The notes below the pieces were generated by a model that worked only from the letters and a program-made list of their open reading frames with translations, was not told the origin of the DNA and ran no database searches. A program made the position numbers and the translations under genes. A stretch of 64,000 nucleotides of DNA from Paenibacillus sp. OVF10 (GTDB lineage: Bacteria; Bacillota; Bacilli; Paenibacillales; Paenibacillaceae), in contig CP094668.1 in NCBI GenBank assembly GCA_022836915.1, positions 4,650,001 through 4,714,000 of the forward strand, given 5' to 3'. Of this stretch, positions 9,990 through 17,717 are shown in pieces. Numbering within the stretch: position 1 is the stretch's first letter; every line of letters begins with the position of its first letter.

Positions 9990-11177
9990 ATGTCTTCTTC
10001 TACGCTCAAAATCTATGTTCTTGCCTTGGTCAGTTTCCTTGTAGGAACGTCCGAATATGTCATTGCCGGCATTTTGGATCGCATTGCAGATACCATGAAT
10101 ATCTCTTTAATCGCTGCCGGACAGCTCATTACGATTTTTTCACTCGTATATGCGCTAGGTACACCTGTCATTATTGCACTGACTTCGCGCTGGGACCGTC
10201 GCAAGCTGTTGCTATACTTCCTCGGTCTATTCGTTTTGGCTAATGTTCTTGCCTATCTGTTGCCGGGTTATGGACTGTTCGTCGCAGCACGCGTGTTGAT
10301 GGCTTTAGGGGCGGGCGTTGTTGTTGTCACGGCATTAACGGTTGCTTCCCAAATAGCGGCTGAGGGCAAACAAGCTAGTGCAATCGCCACAGTAATCACT
10401 GGATTTACGGCTTCTTTGATTGTTGGCGTTCCGCTCGGAAGGCTTGTGGCTGCATCTTGGGATTGGAAGCTCGTTTTTGCCGGTATCGCCGTTCTTGGAG
10501 TTCTTGCCATGCTGGTGATCGCGGCCGCCATTCCGCCTTCTAAAGCAGAAGCCCCTGTTCCGCTGAAGAAACAACTCTCTTTGCTAAAACAGCCACGAAT
10601 TGTACTGGCACTGCTGGTGACCTTTTTCTGGTTAGGTGGGTATTCCATTGCCTACACGTATATTTCACCTTACCTTGTATCCATTTCAGGAATGAGCGAA
10701 GCACTACTCAGTTCAGCTTTACTCGCATTTGGCATAGCAAGTCTGATCGGTTCAAAAGTTGGAGGATTCAGCGCTGACAGATGGGGTGTCAAACGAACAC
10801 TGATCACAGGCATGACGTTGCATATCGTGAGTCTGCTTCTGTTGAATATAACGGCAAGCTCTCATCTCGCTGTCTTGCTTGTTCTGATTTTGTGGTCTTT
10901 TGCCGCGTGGTCCTCGGGTCCAACTCAGCAGTATAACCTCGTGACTATGGCTCCCGAATCCTCAGGTATTATGCTTAGTCTGAATAGTTCGGTCATGCAA
11001 TTAGCTATGGCCGCCGGAGCAGGGATTGGTGGCATCGCAGTAAGCAGCGTCTCATTGTCATCCATCACCTGGATTGGGGCTGTCGGGGTCGTTATTGCCG
11101 TTATCATCGTCATAAGTTCGTACCGTTCAGCATCTACGAAAAGTAAACAAACCAATGCATCACACAACGTTGCCTGA
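9990..11177 (+). CDS. MFS drug/metabolite efflux transporter (DHA1 type)
   Basis: 395 residues with twelve predicted membrane segments. It begins VLALVSFLVGTSEYVIAGIL, the usual opening of DHA1/arabinose-efflux-type proton antiporters, and has a loop 2-3 motif SRWDRRKLL and the antiporter signature region GVPLGRLVAASWDWKLVF. RBS AGAAAGAGGTTATGTTTCC precedes the ATG. It sits behind two copies of the operator found at the arsR-family gene, so expression is probably induced when that repressor leaves DNA. The substrate is unknown; small toxic organics are typical for the family. Confidence 0.88.
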   Translation: MSSSTLKIYVLALVSFLVGTSEYVIAGILDRIADTMNISLIAAGQLITIFSLVYALGTPVIIALTSRWDRRKLLLYFLGLFVLANVLAYLLPGYGLFVAARVLMALGAGVVVVTALTVASQIAAEGKQASAIATVITGFTASLIVGVPLGRLVAASWDWKLVFAGIAVLGVLAMLVIAAAIPPSKAEAPVPLKKQLSLLKQPRIVLALLVTFFWLGGYSIAYTYISPYLVSISGMSEALLSSALLAFGIASLIGSKVGGFSADRWGVKRTLITGMTLHIVSLLLLNITASSHLAVLLVLILWSFAAWSSGPTQQYNLVTMAPESSGIMLSLNSSVMQLAMAAGAGIGGIAVSSVSLSSITWIGAVGVVIAVIIVISSYRSASTKSKQTNASHNVA

Positions 11178-11218
11178 TATGGATTCGCAGTACTATGCGT
11201 AGTATAAAAGAGAAATTA

Positions 11219-11255
11219 AAAGAGAGGCTCTGTACGCATACAGTGACCTCTCTTT
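11219..11255. terminator. Bidirectional terminator between convergent genes
   Basis: Stem AAAGAGAGG / CCTCTCTTT flanked by A-rich and T-rich tracts, 40 bases after the MFS stop and 40 bases after the stop of the convergent SDR gene. Confidence 0.8.
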
Positions 11256-11296
11256 AAACATTTTAACAGCTATTTTATTGCCGATAAGCTGAACTC

Positions 11297-12052
11297 TTAT
11301 TGGGCCGTAACTGCACCATCGATCGGATATACTGCACCATTAATATACGGCGCTTCATCTCCAAGCAGGAAGGAAACCAGGTTAGCGATCTCTTCCGGTC
11401 TGCCAAGGCGTCCAGATGGAATGCTATCAACGGTTGCCTTGAACACTTCAGGGTTGTCTTTACCAAACTGAACAACCATCGGCGTCTCAATTGTACCTGG
11501 AGCAATCGCATTTACACGAATGTTGTCCTTGCCATATTCAATTGCAGCTGTGCGGGTCAAACCCACCACGCCATGTTTGGTTGCTGCGTAAGGTGCAACC
11601 GCGGGTACACCAACAATACCGGCTGTGGAGGCTGTATTTAGAATGGAACCTCCACCTGTTTTGAGCATTTCAGTAATTACATACTTCAACCCGTAGAATA
11701 CACTTCTCAGGTTAATATCAATAATCTGGTCAAACTGCTCAATCGTATGTTCAATCAGCTTGATCCCAGGACCTGCAATCCCTGCATTATTAAAGAACAT
11801 GTCGATTCGTCCGAACTCTTCGACTGCTTTTTTCACATAATTCTCAACTTCAGGTGCTTTACTCACATCTGCTTGTACAAAAATAGCTTTACTTCCCAGC
11901 TTCTCAATCTGCTTAACGGTTTCAAGACCTGTCTCTTCGACAAGATCCACAACGACAATGGATGCGCCCTTCTCAGCCAGCTTTAGCGCTGCTGCTTGGC
12001 CCAATCCACTTCCTGCTCCAGTAATAATGGCTACTTTTCCTGCGTGACTCAT
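11297..12052 (-). CDS. Short-chain dehydrogenase/reductase
   Basis: The ATG of MSHAGKVAII is taken because GGAGGAGA lies six bases upstream; the longer frame begins inside that ribosome binding site. Classical SDR: TGAGSGLG cofactor motif near residue 11, DLVEE acidic turn suggesting NAD(H), NNAG, catalytic Ser in NTASTAG, YAATK (Tyr/Lys pair), and the C-terminal YINGAVYPIDGG-like end (here PIDGAVTAQ). 251 residues, similar to glucose 1-dehydrogenase or 3-oxoacyl reductases; the substrate is unclear. It has its own terminator shared with the convergent MFS gene. Confidence 0.88.
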   Translation of the reverse strand: MSHAGKVAIITGAGSGLGQAAALKLAEKGASIVVVDLVEETGLETVKQIEKLGSKAIFVQADVSKAPEVENYVKKAVEEFGRIDMFFNNAGIAGPGIKLIEHTIEQFDQIIDINLRSVFYGLKYVITEMLKTGGGSILNTASTAGIVGVPAVAPYAATKHGVVGLTRTAAIEYGKDNIRVNAIAPGTIETPMVVQFGKDNPEVFKATVDSIPSGRLGRPEEIANLVSFLLGDEAPYINGAVYPIDGAVTAQ

Positions 12053-12208
12053 GTTGATCTCCTCCATGTGTGTGTGTCATCTTGTGATTGGATCGATGAA
12101 TACGATATGAAACGTACGTACATGCAATGATGCAATATGTAGGTCAAAAATGGCATAAAACCTTCCTGACTTTACCTATTCTAATAGACTTTCGACATAA
12201 AAACAAAT

Positions 12209-12239
12209 CATATAATATGTATTCATACTATATTATATG
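12209..12239. repeat. AT-rich inverted repeat in the SDR-poxB gap
   Basis: Arms CATATAATAT and ATATTATATG, perfect 10 bp, with an 11-base spacer. The 331-base gap 12053-12383 holds the SDR promoter and the 3' flank of poxB; this repeat may be an operator or just AT-rich promoter DNA. No gene seen. Confidence 0.35.
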
Positions 12240-12383
12240 TCACATTTTCAGCATTCTATTCAAGAAGCACGCAACGATAATGTCTTGTCACGTGCTCCTC
12301 TTTTGCCTCTTTTACATAAACAATACTTTGAAAGTCGGTATCTCTACAACTTTACACGGTGCATTTCCGCTTTATCGAAACGG

Positions 12384-14111
12384 CTATCTTAGCAAATTGG
12401 TTTTTGCTAATTCAATAATTTCGTCCCCGCGTCCGTTCAGCACGGCTTTCATCATCCATAACGTGAATCCTTCAGCCTGTTTGATATCAATCTTCGGAGG
12501 TAAAGACAATTCCTGACGGTTCACCACCACATCAATCAGTACAGGACCATCATGCTGAAGCGCACGCTGCACAGCTCCTTCAAGTTCACCCGGATCTTCA
12601 ACCCGAATACCTTCCATGCCCATGGCTTGAGCAACCATCGCAAAGTTGGGATTTACAAGCTCTGTTCCCGATTCCAGGAATCCGGCAGCTTTCATCTCCA
12701 GCTCAACAAAACCGAGTGCTCCATTATTAAACACCACAACTTTGATCGGCAGATTATGCTGTTTCAGTGTCAACAGATCACCCATCAGCATCGTAATACC
12801 ACCATCACCCGATAACGAGATGACTTGTCTGCCTGGATCAGCGACCTGAGCACCAATTGCTTGTGGAAGGGCATTGGCCATCGTACCATGACTGAATGAA
12901 CCAAGCAGCCTGCGGTTGCGGCTCATCTCGATATAACGGGCCGCCCATACTGTCGGAGTACCGACATCACAGGTGAAGATGGCATTTTCAGCTGCGGCAT
13001 CACTAATAACCTTGGTCAGGTACTGCGGATGGATGGGCTTTTTACCCGGTTTTCCAACGGCCAGCTCGTCCAGATCTTTGCGTACTTTCACATAACGATC
13101 CACACTTTTACGCAAATGTTTGTCACTGTGTTCCTCTGTCAGATAAGGAAGCAAAGTTTCAATGGTCGCTTTCACATCCCCACATACGCCGTAATCCAGC
13201 TTCGTGCGCCGACCCAGATGGGAAGATTGAATGTCGACCTGAAGGACTTTCGCATCTTCGGGATAGAATTGACGATATGGGAAATCCGTTCCCAGCATTA
13301 GTAGTACATCACAGTCCATCATGGCATGATAACCGGATGAATACCCAATTAGACCCGTAAGACCCACGGAATAGGGGTTGTCATACTCCAAATATTCCTT
13401 CCCTCGTAGTGCAATAACCATCGGGGATTTCAAGCGATCACAGAGCTGCATAAGGGGCTCCCGAGCGCCCGCGCAGCCTGCACCGCACAATAACGTAATT
13501 TTTTTGCCTTGATTCAGATACTCCGCCAGTTTCACGAGTTCCGGCTCAGAAGGATGTACCACGGGGTTGGTTGCGTGATACACATGCTCAGGCACAGGAA
13601 GATCCGCTGCTTCAAGTCCTGCTACATCCCCCGGCAATACAACGACGGACACACCTGAACGTGCGACTGCTGTCTGAATGGCCATCGTCAGAGAACGGGG
13701 CATCTGTTTTGCTGTTGTAATGACTTCACAATAATCACTACATTCCTGGAACAGATACTCCGGATGCGTCGCCTGAAAATATTCACTGCCAATCTCGTCA
13801 CTTGGGATATGTGCAGCGATAGCGAGTACAGGAACACGATTGCGGTGACAGTCGTACAGACCATTAATCAGATGCATATTACCAGGACCACTGCTACCTG
13901 CGCAGACAGCGATACTTCCACTGACCTGAGCGTCAGCCCCAGCAGCAAATGCAGCTACTTCTTCATGACGTACATGAATCCACTCGATCTTGCCCGAACG
14001 ACGAATGGAGTCGAGTACCGCATTCAAGGAGTCTCCAACAATGCCATATATGCGTTTGATGCCAGCGTTCAATAAGGATTCAACCAGAACGTCCGCGACT
14101 GTTTTTTTCAT
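12384..14111 (-). CDS. poxB: Thiamine-diphosphate pyruvate oxidase / pyruvate:quinone dehydrogenase
   Basis: 575 residues with the three-domain ThDP enzyme layout. The N-terminal pyrimidine-binding domain has IVGDSLNAVL and the activating glutamate in VRHEEVAAFAAGADAQ; the central FAD-type domain has GAGCAGAREPL; the C-terminal pyrophosphate-binding domain has LSGDGGITMLMGDLLT ending with the VVFNN of the GDG-N motif. The closest family is PoxB/YdaP, which decarboxylates pyruvate to acetate and CO2 and passes electrons to quinone at the membrane. The C-terminal amphipathic stretch would fit membrane binding. Acetolactate synthase is a less likely alternative. It is a single gene with start ATG after AAAGGAGACCCATCACTT. 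Confidence 0.85.
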   Translation of the reverse strand: MKKTVADVLVESLLNAGIKRIYGIVGDSLNAVLDSIRRSGKIEWIHVRHEEVAAFAAGADAQVSGSIAVCAGSSGPGNMHLINGLYDCHRNRVPVLAIAAHIPSDEIGSEYFQATHPEYLFQECSDYCEVITTAKQMPRSLTMAIQTAVARSGVSVVVLPGDVAGLEAADLPVPEHVYHATNPVVHPSEPELVKLAEYLNQGKKITLLCGAGCAGAREPLMQLCDRLKSPMVIALRGKEYLEYDNPYSVGLTGLIGYSSGYHAMMDCDVLLMLGTDFPYRQFYPEDAKVLQVDIQSSHLGRRTKLDYGVCGDVKATIETLLPYLTEEHSDKHLRKSVDRYVKVRKDLDELAVGKPGKKPIHPQYLTKVISDAAAENAIFTCDVGTPTVWAARYIEMSRNRRLLGSFSHGTMANALPQAIGAQVADPGRQVISLSGDGGITMLMGDLLTLKQHNLPIKVVVFNNGALGFVELEMKAAGFLESGTELVNPNFAMVAQAMGMEGIRVEDPGELEGAVQRALQHDGPVLIDVVVNRQELSLPPKIDIKQAEGFTLWMMKAVLNGRGDEIIELAKTNLLR

Positions 14112-14366
14112 AAGTGATGGGTCTCCTTTAATTGCTCATTTTGATTATGTTTCCACTCGGTTAATATACCTATTCTTATACCCCAATCTTTCGAAAACCG
14201 AACCAACTCATATGTATTTCTGGATATATGAAACAAAAACCGCCCCTTGAACCGTTATTTCATTGTTAGCAAAATGCCAAAAAATCCGCTTGTCGAATGA
14301 CAAACAGATTACGGTTAAACTAGGTTTATTGTTATTTCATGTAGATTCCCGAATCCAAATCAGACA

Positions 14367-15128
14367 CTAGATAGCAGGCATCACATTGCCACCACTTACC
14401 GGGATATAGGCACCTGTGATAAAAGAGGACAGATCCGAAGCGAGAAAAGCTACCGCATTGGCAATTTCCTGATCTTCACCCCTGCGCTTCAGCGGCACGG
14501 TACGAGTATATGCCTCATCATGTCCAGGCTCACTGGATCGATCACGTTCACTAATTGTCCATCCAGGTGCAACCTGGTTTACGGTAATCTGATACTCTCC
14601 AACCTCCTTGGCAAGTACGCGATACACGCCATCCATTCCACGCTTACCAGCGGTGTAGGCCGATTGATGAGCAAAATTTTGCATCGCACATTCCGTATTG
14701 ATACCAATGAACCGACCGGCTCTGATACTTTGCATATGTGGAATGAAAGCTTTGGCAAGATACACACTCTGCATGACACAGGATTCGAACTGGCTCAAGT
14801 AATCTTCAGGAGACTGTTCCAACACCGTTGTCCATTCATATTGAATGACTGCATTGGCAACAACGATATCCACTCCGCCGAGGACAGGCTGAATTTCATC
14901 ACGCATCCGAAATGCTGTATCCTGCTTTGTAATATCCCCCTGTACAATTACAGCCTTACGACCGAGTGCTTCAATCTCACCTTGAAGCTCCCGAGCCTTG
15001 GTATCATTATTTATGTAATGTAGAGCCAGATTGGCGCCACAGGCTGCCAACGTGCGGGCGATGACTCTCCCCAGTTGTCCGGTTGCGCCTGTAACCAGAG
15101 CCGTTTTTCCTGAGAGATCCAATTGCAT
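14367..15128 (-). CDS. SDR family oxidoreductase
   Basis: 253 residues, ATG preceded by AGGAGGTTTTCGCTGTT. Rossmann motif TGATGQLG, a DI motif in QGDITKQD, catalytic YTAGK (Tyr/Lys), and the C-terminal GAYIPVSGG. NNAG is replaced by VANAVIQYEW, and the catalytic serine position reads NTECAMQ, so the usual Ser-Tyr-Lys triad looks altered; either a divergent substrate or reduced catalysis is possible. The TGATGQLG start and LALHYINN resemble 3-oxoacyl-ACP reductase-like members. No obvious operon partner; a 13-bp palindrome lies 99 bases upstream. Confidence 0.8.
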   Translation of the reverse strand: MQLDLSGKTALVTGATGQLGRVIARTLAACGANLALHYINNDTKARELQGEIEALGRKAVIVQGDITKQDTAFRMRDEIQPVLGGVDIVVANAVIQYEWTTVLEQSPEDYLSQFESCVMQSVYLAKAFIPHMQSIRAGRFIGINTECAMQNFAHQSAYTAGKRGMDGVYRVLAKEVGEYQITVNQVAPGWTISERDRSSEPGHDEAYTRTVPLKRRGEDQEIANAVAFLASDLSSFITGAYIPVSGGNVMPAI

Positions 15129-15226
15129 AACAGCGAAAACCTCCTAGAATTCATTTGGTCGAAATAGTCGAAAACGATTTCGGAAAGTTGTTATTTTTGT
15201 TCATTAATTACGCGATATTCAGAGAG

Positions 15227-15254
15227 ATATACAGCATTGTTCAATGCTGTATAT
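15227..15254. promoter_or_regulatory. 13-bp perfect palindrome between SDR and Dabb genes
   Basis: Arms ATATACAGCATTG and CAATGCTGTATAT with a TT centre. It is 35 bases beyond the Dabb gene stop and about 100 bases upstream of the SDR start. It lacks a T-tract in either direction, so an operator is at least as likely as a terminator. Confidence 0.5.
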
Positions 15255-15288
15255 GGTAGTTCAACTTTTTTCCTATATGTGGAGACTA

Positions 15289-15594
15289 TTAATTATGATG
15301 TTGAATGAGATCAATTTCCTGGAAGCGACTGACTTCCTTTTCCCAACGATCTTCTACATATTGACGGTGAACCGGGTGATTGTTGTATGCATCATACGCA
15401 GCCTGATCTGCAAAGACCATCGAGAAGCTGTAGTCAAACTCATTCTTTTCACTTACCTGTCTCAGAACCTGAAATTGCTCTACCCCAGGAATGACAGCCA
15501 GTGCATCCGAACTTTCCTTCAAAAAGGCTTCGGCCTCCGGTGTATCTTTACCCGCGTAAAGTGTAAACGTTACCATATGTGTGATGCTGCTCAT
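15289..15594 (-). CDS. Dabb (stress-responsive alpha/beta barrel) domain protein
   Basis: The ATG of MSSITHMVTFTLY is chosen because GGAGGAAATAGAG precedes it; the longer frame adds 23 non-conserved residues. 101 residues forming one ferredoxin-like A/B-barrel unit: ITHMVTFTL, then SDALAVIPGVEQFQVLRQVSEKN and DYSFSMVFADQAAYDAYNNHP, with HRQYVEDRW near the end. Such proteins form dimers; some are heme or polyketide-binding, many are stress-induced with no known chemistry. Monocistronic here. Function unknown. Confidence 0.85.
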   Translation of the reverse strand: MSSITHMVTFTLYAGKDTPEAEAFLKESSDALAVIPGVEQFQVLRQVSEKNEFDYSFSMVFADQAAYDAYNNHPVHRQYVEDRWEKEVSRFQEIDLIQHHN

Positions 15595-15693
15595 CTCTAT
15601 TTCCTCCTCCAATATGTTCGTACTCTGTTTCCTAGTGTACATCCGAATGTGTTGTAAGCGCAATAATTGGTTGAATTAATTTTTAATGTACAC

Positions 15694-15727
15694 AAAAAAA
15701 CCTCAGGACAAATCCCGAGGTTTTTTT
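15694..15727. terminator. Terminator of rpmE2
   Basis: Stem AAAAAAACCTC / GAGGTTTTTTT with inner GGA/TCC pairing, 17 bases beyond the L31 stop on the minus strand. Confidence 0.85.
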
Positions 15728-15744
15728 GTAATGTATGGACAAAC

Positions 15745-15996
15745 TTATTTGTTGATGTTGTATTTACGGTTAAATTTATCAACACGGCCACCGATATCCA
15801 CGTTTCTTTGTTTACCAGTGAAGAACGGGTGGGATGCGGAACTAGTGTCCACACGGATTACTGGGTAAGAGTTACCGTCTTCCCATTCCATAGTTTCGTT
15901 AGAGAACTTCGTGGAAGAACTCAGGAATTTGAAATCAGCACTTGCATCGTAAAAAATTACGAGTTGTGTCTTTGGATGGATGTCAACTTTTGGCAT
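15745..15996 (-). CDS. rpmE2: 50S ribosomal protein L31, type B
   Basis: 83 residues beginning MPKVDIHPKTQLVIFYDAS, with SYPVIRVDTSSASHPFFTGKQ and GGRVDKFNRKYNI. It lacks the CxxC zinc ribbon of type A L31, so this is the zinc-free paralogue that replaces bL31 when zinc is scarce. In Bacillus the gene is Zur-regulated; here I find no clear Zur box in the 140 bases upstream, unlike the zinc genes at 33-35 kb. A TATAAT at 16047-16052 read on the minus strand is a plausible -10 box. RBS AAAGGAGTGTAAATAG. Confidence 0.95.
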   Translation of the reverse strand: MPKVDIHPKTQLVIFYDASADFKFLSSSTKFSNETMEWEDGNSYPVIRVDTSSASHPFFTGKQRNVDIGGRVDKFNRKYNINK

Positions 15997-16138
15997 AATC
16001 TATTTACACTCCTTTAATATGGGTACTTCTTTAGAATCAAACTAAATTTTATTATACTCTTTTTTGGACAAAGTACCAGCAGGATTTGAGGAATAGCTAA
16101 AAAAATATGATATCTGTGATTTTGCACCTAATCAGGTG

Positions 16139-16405
16139 TCACGCCGTCCCTTTCTCCAGTACATTCAACATGTACTCCAAAGCCTCCAGTTCATCCCTGC
16201 CTCTTGTCTGTAATCTGACAACACTACCATATCGAATGGGAAGTAACGCCATTCCAAGCAGGCTTTTGACATCTACACGATGCTCATGCTCAGACTCCAT
16301 ATACGACAAAATAATATCCGAGGAAAAACGTGACGCTTGAGAAGATACCGACATCAGATCATCCCGATGAAAATCAGCGTGAATCATAAATTCATGTACT
16401 CTCAC
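16139..16405 (-). CDS. HPr-family protein, divergent
   Basis: 88 residues, GTG start after AAAGGAACTGAAGGTT. The fold signature is that of PTS phosphocarrier HPr: SSQASRFSSDIILSY followed by VDVKSLLGMALLPIRYGS and RDELEALEYML. The regulatory serine (HPr Ser46) is kept at S48 in VKSLL. A histidine at position 13 aligns with the phosphorylated His15, but the following Arg-Pro is replaced by R-D-D, so phosphotransfer is doubtful. This resembles Crh-like regulators more than a working PTS carrier. No PTS genes nearby. Family assignment is fairly safe; a role in carbon regulation is inference. Confidence 0.7.
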   Translation of the reverse strand: MRVHEFMIHADFHRDDLMSVSSQASRFSSDIILSYMESEHEHRVDVKSLLGMALLPIRYGSVVRLQTRGRDELEALEYMLNVLEKGTA

Positions 16406-16531
16406 AACCTTCAGTTCCTTTCGCTAAGTACTTATTCACCGTTATGGTGTGTATCGTTTTATATATTAAAATCTTCATGAATTATACCATGTTATGGGAG
16501 CTTGACCCATACTTTTTTTGCAAAAAAACAA

Positions 16532-16558
16532 AAAGAGTCCTGAACTGCCGGACTCTTT
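16532..16558. terminator. Terminator of the zinc dehydrogenase gene
   Basis: Perfect 9-bp stem AAAGAGTCC / GGACTCTTT, 9-base loop, 11 bases past the stop of the dehydrogenase on the minus strand, followed in that direction by a T-run. Confidence 0.85.
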
Positions 16559-16568
16559 CACGTTGCTC

Positions 16569-17636
16569 TTATCTGCCGTTTGGATATACCATGACCTTCA
16601 GACTGCCGCTTTTATTGTGTAATGCGCGCTCCATCGCTTGCTGTGTCTCTTCGAGTGAATAACGATCTGTAATCAGTGACATCACGTCATGCTGGCCGGA
16701 GCTCAGGAACTCAATCCCTGCCGGATACGTGTTGGCATAACGGAATATGCCATAGATATCAACTTCATTGTCCGCGATAAATGGAACATTGAGTGCGATC
16801 TCGTCCTGTGCAGGCAGGCCCACAATTGCAAGTTTGCCTCCACGTCGAAGTGAATACAGAGCGGATTGCAGCGCCTTCGGATTCCCTGCTGTTTCCCATG
16901 AGGTATCGACACCCACACCATTTGTTAACTCGCGAATCACAGCCAGCGCATCTTCATTCCGCACATTAATGGTATGCGTGGCACCCATGCGGCGAGCGGC
17001 TTCCAGCCTAACTTCCTCCAGATCCGTAACTATGATCTTCTCTACACCGAAAGATTTGGCAGCAGCCACGGCCATGAGTCCAACGGGACCCATGCCCATA
17101 ATCGCCAGGGTTGTACCCGGAGCCAGTTTGCTGCGGCGTGCAGCGTGAATACCAACAGAGAATGGCTCGTTCATAGCTGCTTCCTCATAAGACAGATGAT
17201 CCGGGATCGGGAATACCATATCTTCACGTATCACCATGTATTGTACAAATGCCCCATCCACCGGAGGGGTCGCTAGAAATTGTACATCCGGACACAAGTT
17301 ATAACGACCTTCCTTGCATGCCGTGCACCGTCCGCAAGTCACCCCGGGTTCAATAGCAACCCGATCCCCTGTTTTCAGACGTGATACGTTCGAGCCAACA
17401 GCAGCAATAATCCCCGCACACTCATGGCCCAGAATGATCGGTTTTTCCACCACAAATCTGCCAATGCGTCCATGTTCAAAATAATGCACATCCGAGCCAC
17501 ACACCCCAACAGCCATCACCTGGATTAACACCTCATTTGCTGCCGGTTGCGGGACGGGTTGTTCCTCAATAATGATGTGTCCTGGCTCTGTCATGACAGC
17601 AGCTTTCATGGTCTCGGGCAGTTGATGTTGTCCCAT
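16569..17636 (-). CDS. Zinc-dependent polyol (sorbitol/xylitol-type) dehydrogenase
   Basis: The ATG of MGQHQLPETMKAAV follows GAGGAGGAGA by six bases. Medium-chain dehydrogenase: catalytic zinc ligands in VCGSDVHYFEHG and GHECAG, structural zinc cysteines in CGRCTACKEGRYNLC, Rossmann motif GMGPVGL, and D at ITVTDLEE-type position (VTDLEEVR) indicating NAD. The H-Y-F-E-H-G signature and the proline-rich start match sorbitol/L-iditol/xylitol dehydrogenases. It is 82 bases downstream of the GH67 alpha-glucuronidase on the same strand, so a role in pentitol or hexuronate-linked metabolism is reasonable but not proven. 355 residues. Confidence 0.85.
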   Translation of the reverse strand: MGQHQLPETMKAAVMTEPGHIIIEEQPVPQPAANEVLIQVMAVGVCGSDVHYFEHGRIGRFVVEKPIILGHECAGIIAAVGSNVSRLKTGDRVAIEPGVTCGRCTACKEGRYNLCPDVQFLATPPVDGAFVQYMVIREDMVFPIPDHLSYEEAAMNEPFSVGIHAARRSKLAPGTTLAIMGMGPVGLMAVAAAKSFGVEKIIVTDLEEVRLEAARRMGATHTINVRNEDALAVIRELTNGVGVDTSWETAGNPKALQSALYSLRRGGKLAIVGLPAQDEIALNVPFIADNEVDIYGIFRYANTYPAGIEFLSSGQHDVMSLITDRYSLEETQQAMERALHNKSGSLKVMVYPNGR

Positions 17637-17717
17637 ACGGTTCTCCTCCTCATGTATGTCCATGCTGTCTATTCTACAACAAAGAAAACAAGGTATCTTC
17701 TTTCTTCATATCACCAA

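Noticed and set aside
14520..15023. 167-residue plus-strand ORF opposite an SDR
   Set aside because: Shadow ORF with random-looking sequence.
15997..16060. Zur box before rpmE2
   Set aside because: No TCGTAAT-N-ATTACGA-like sequence found there, although the family is often Zur-controlled.
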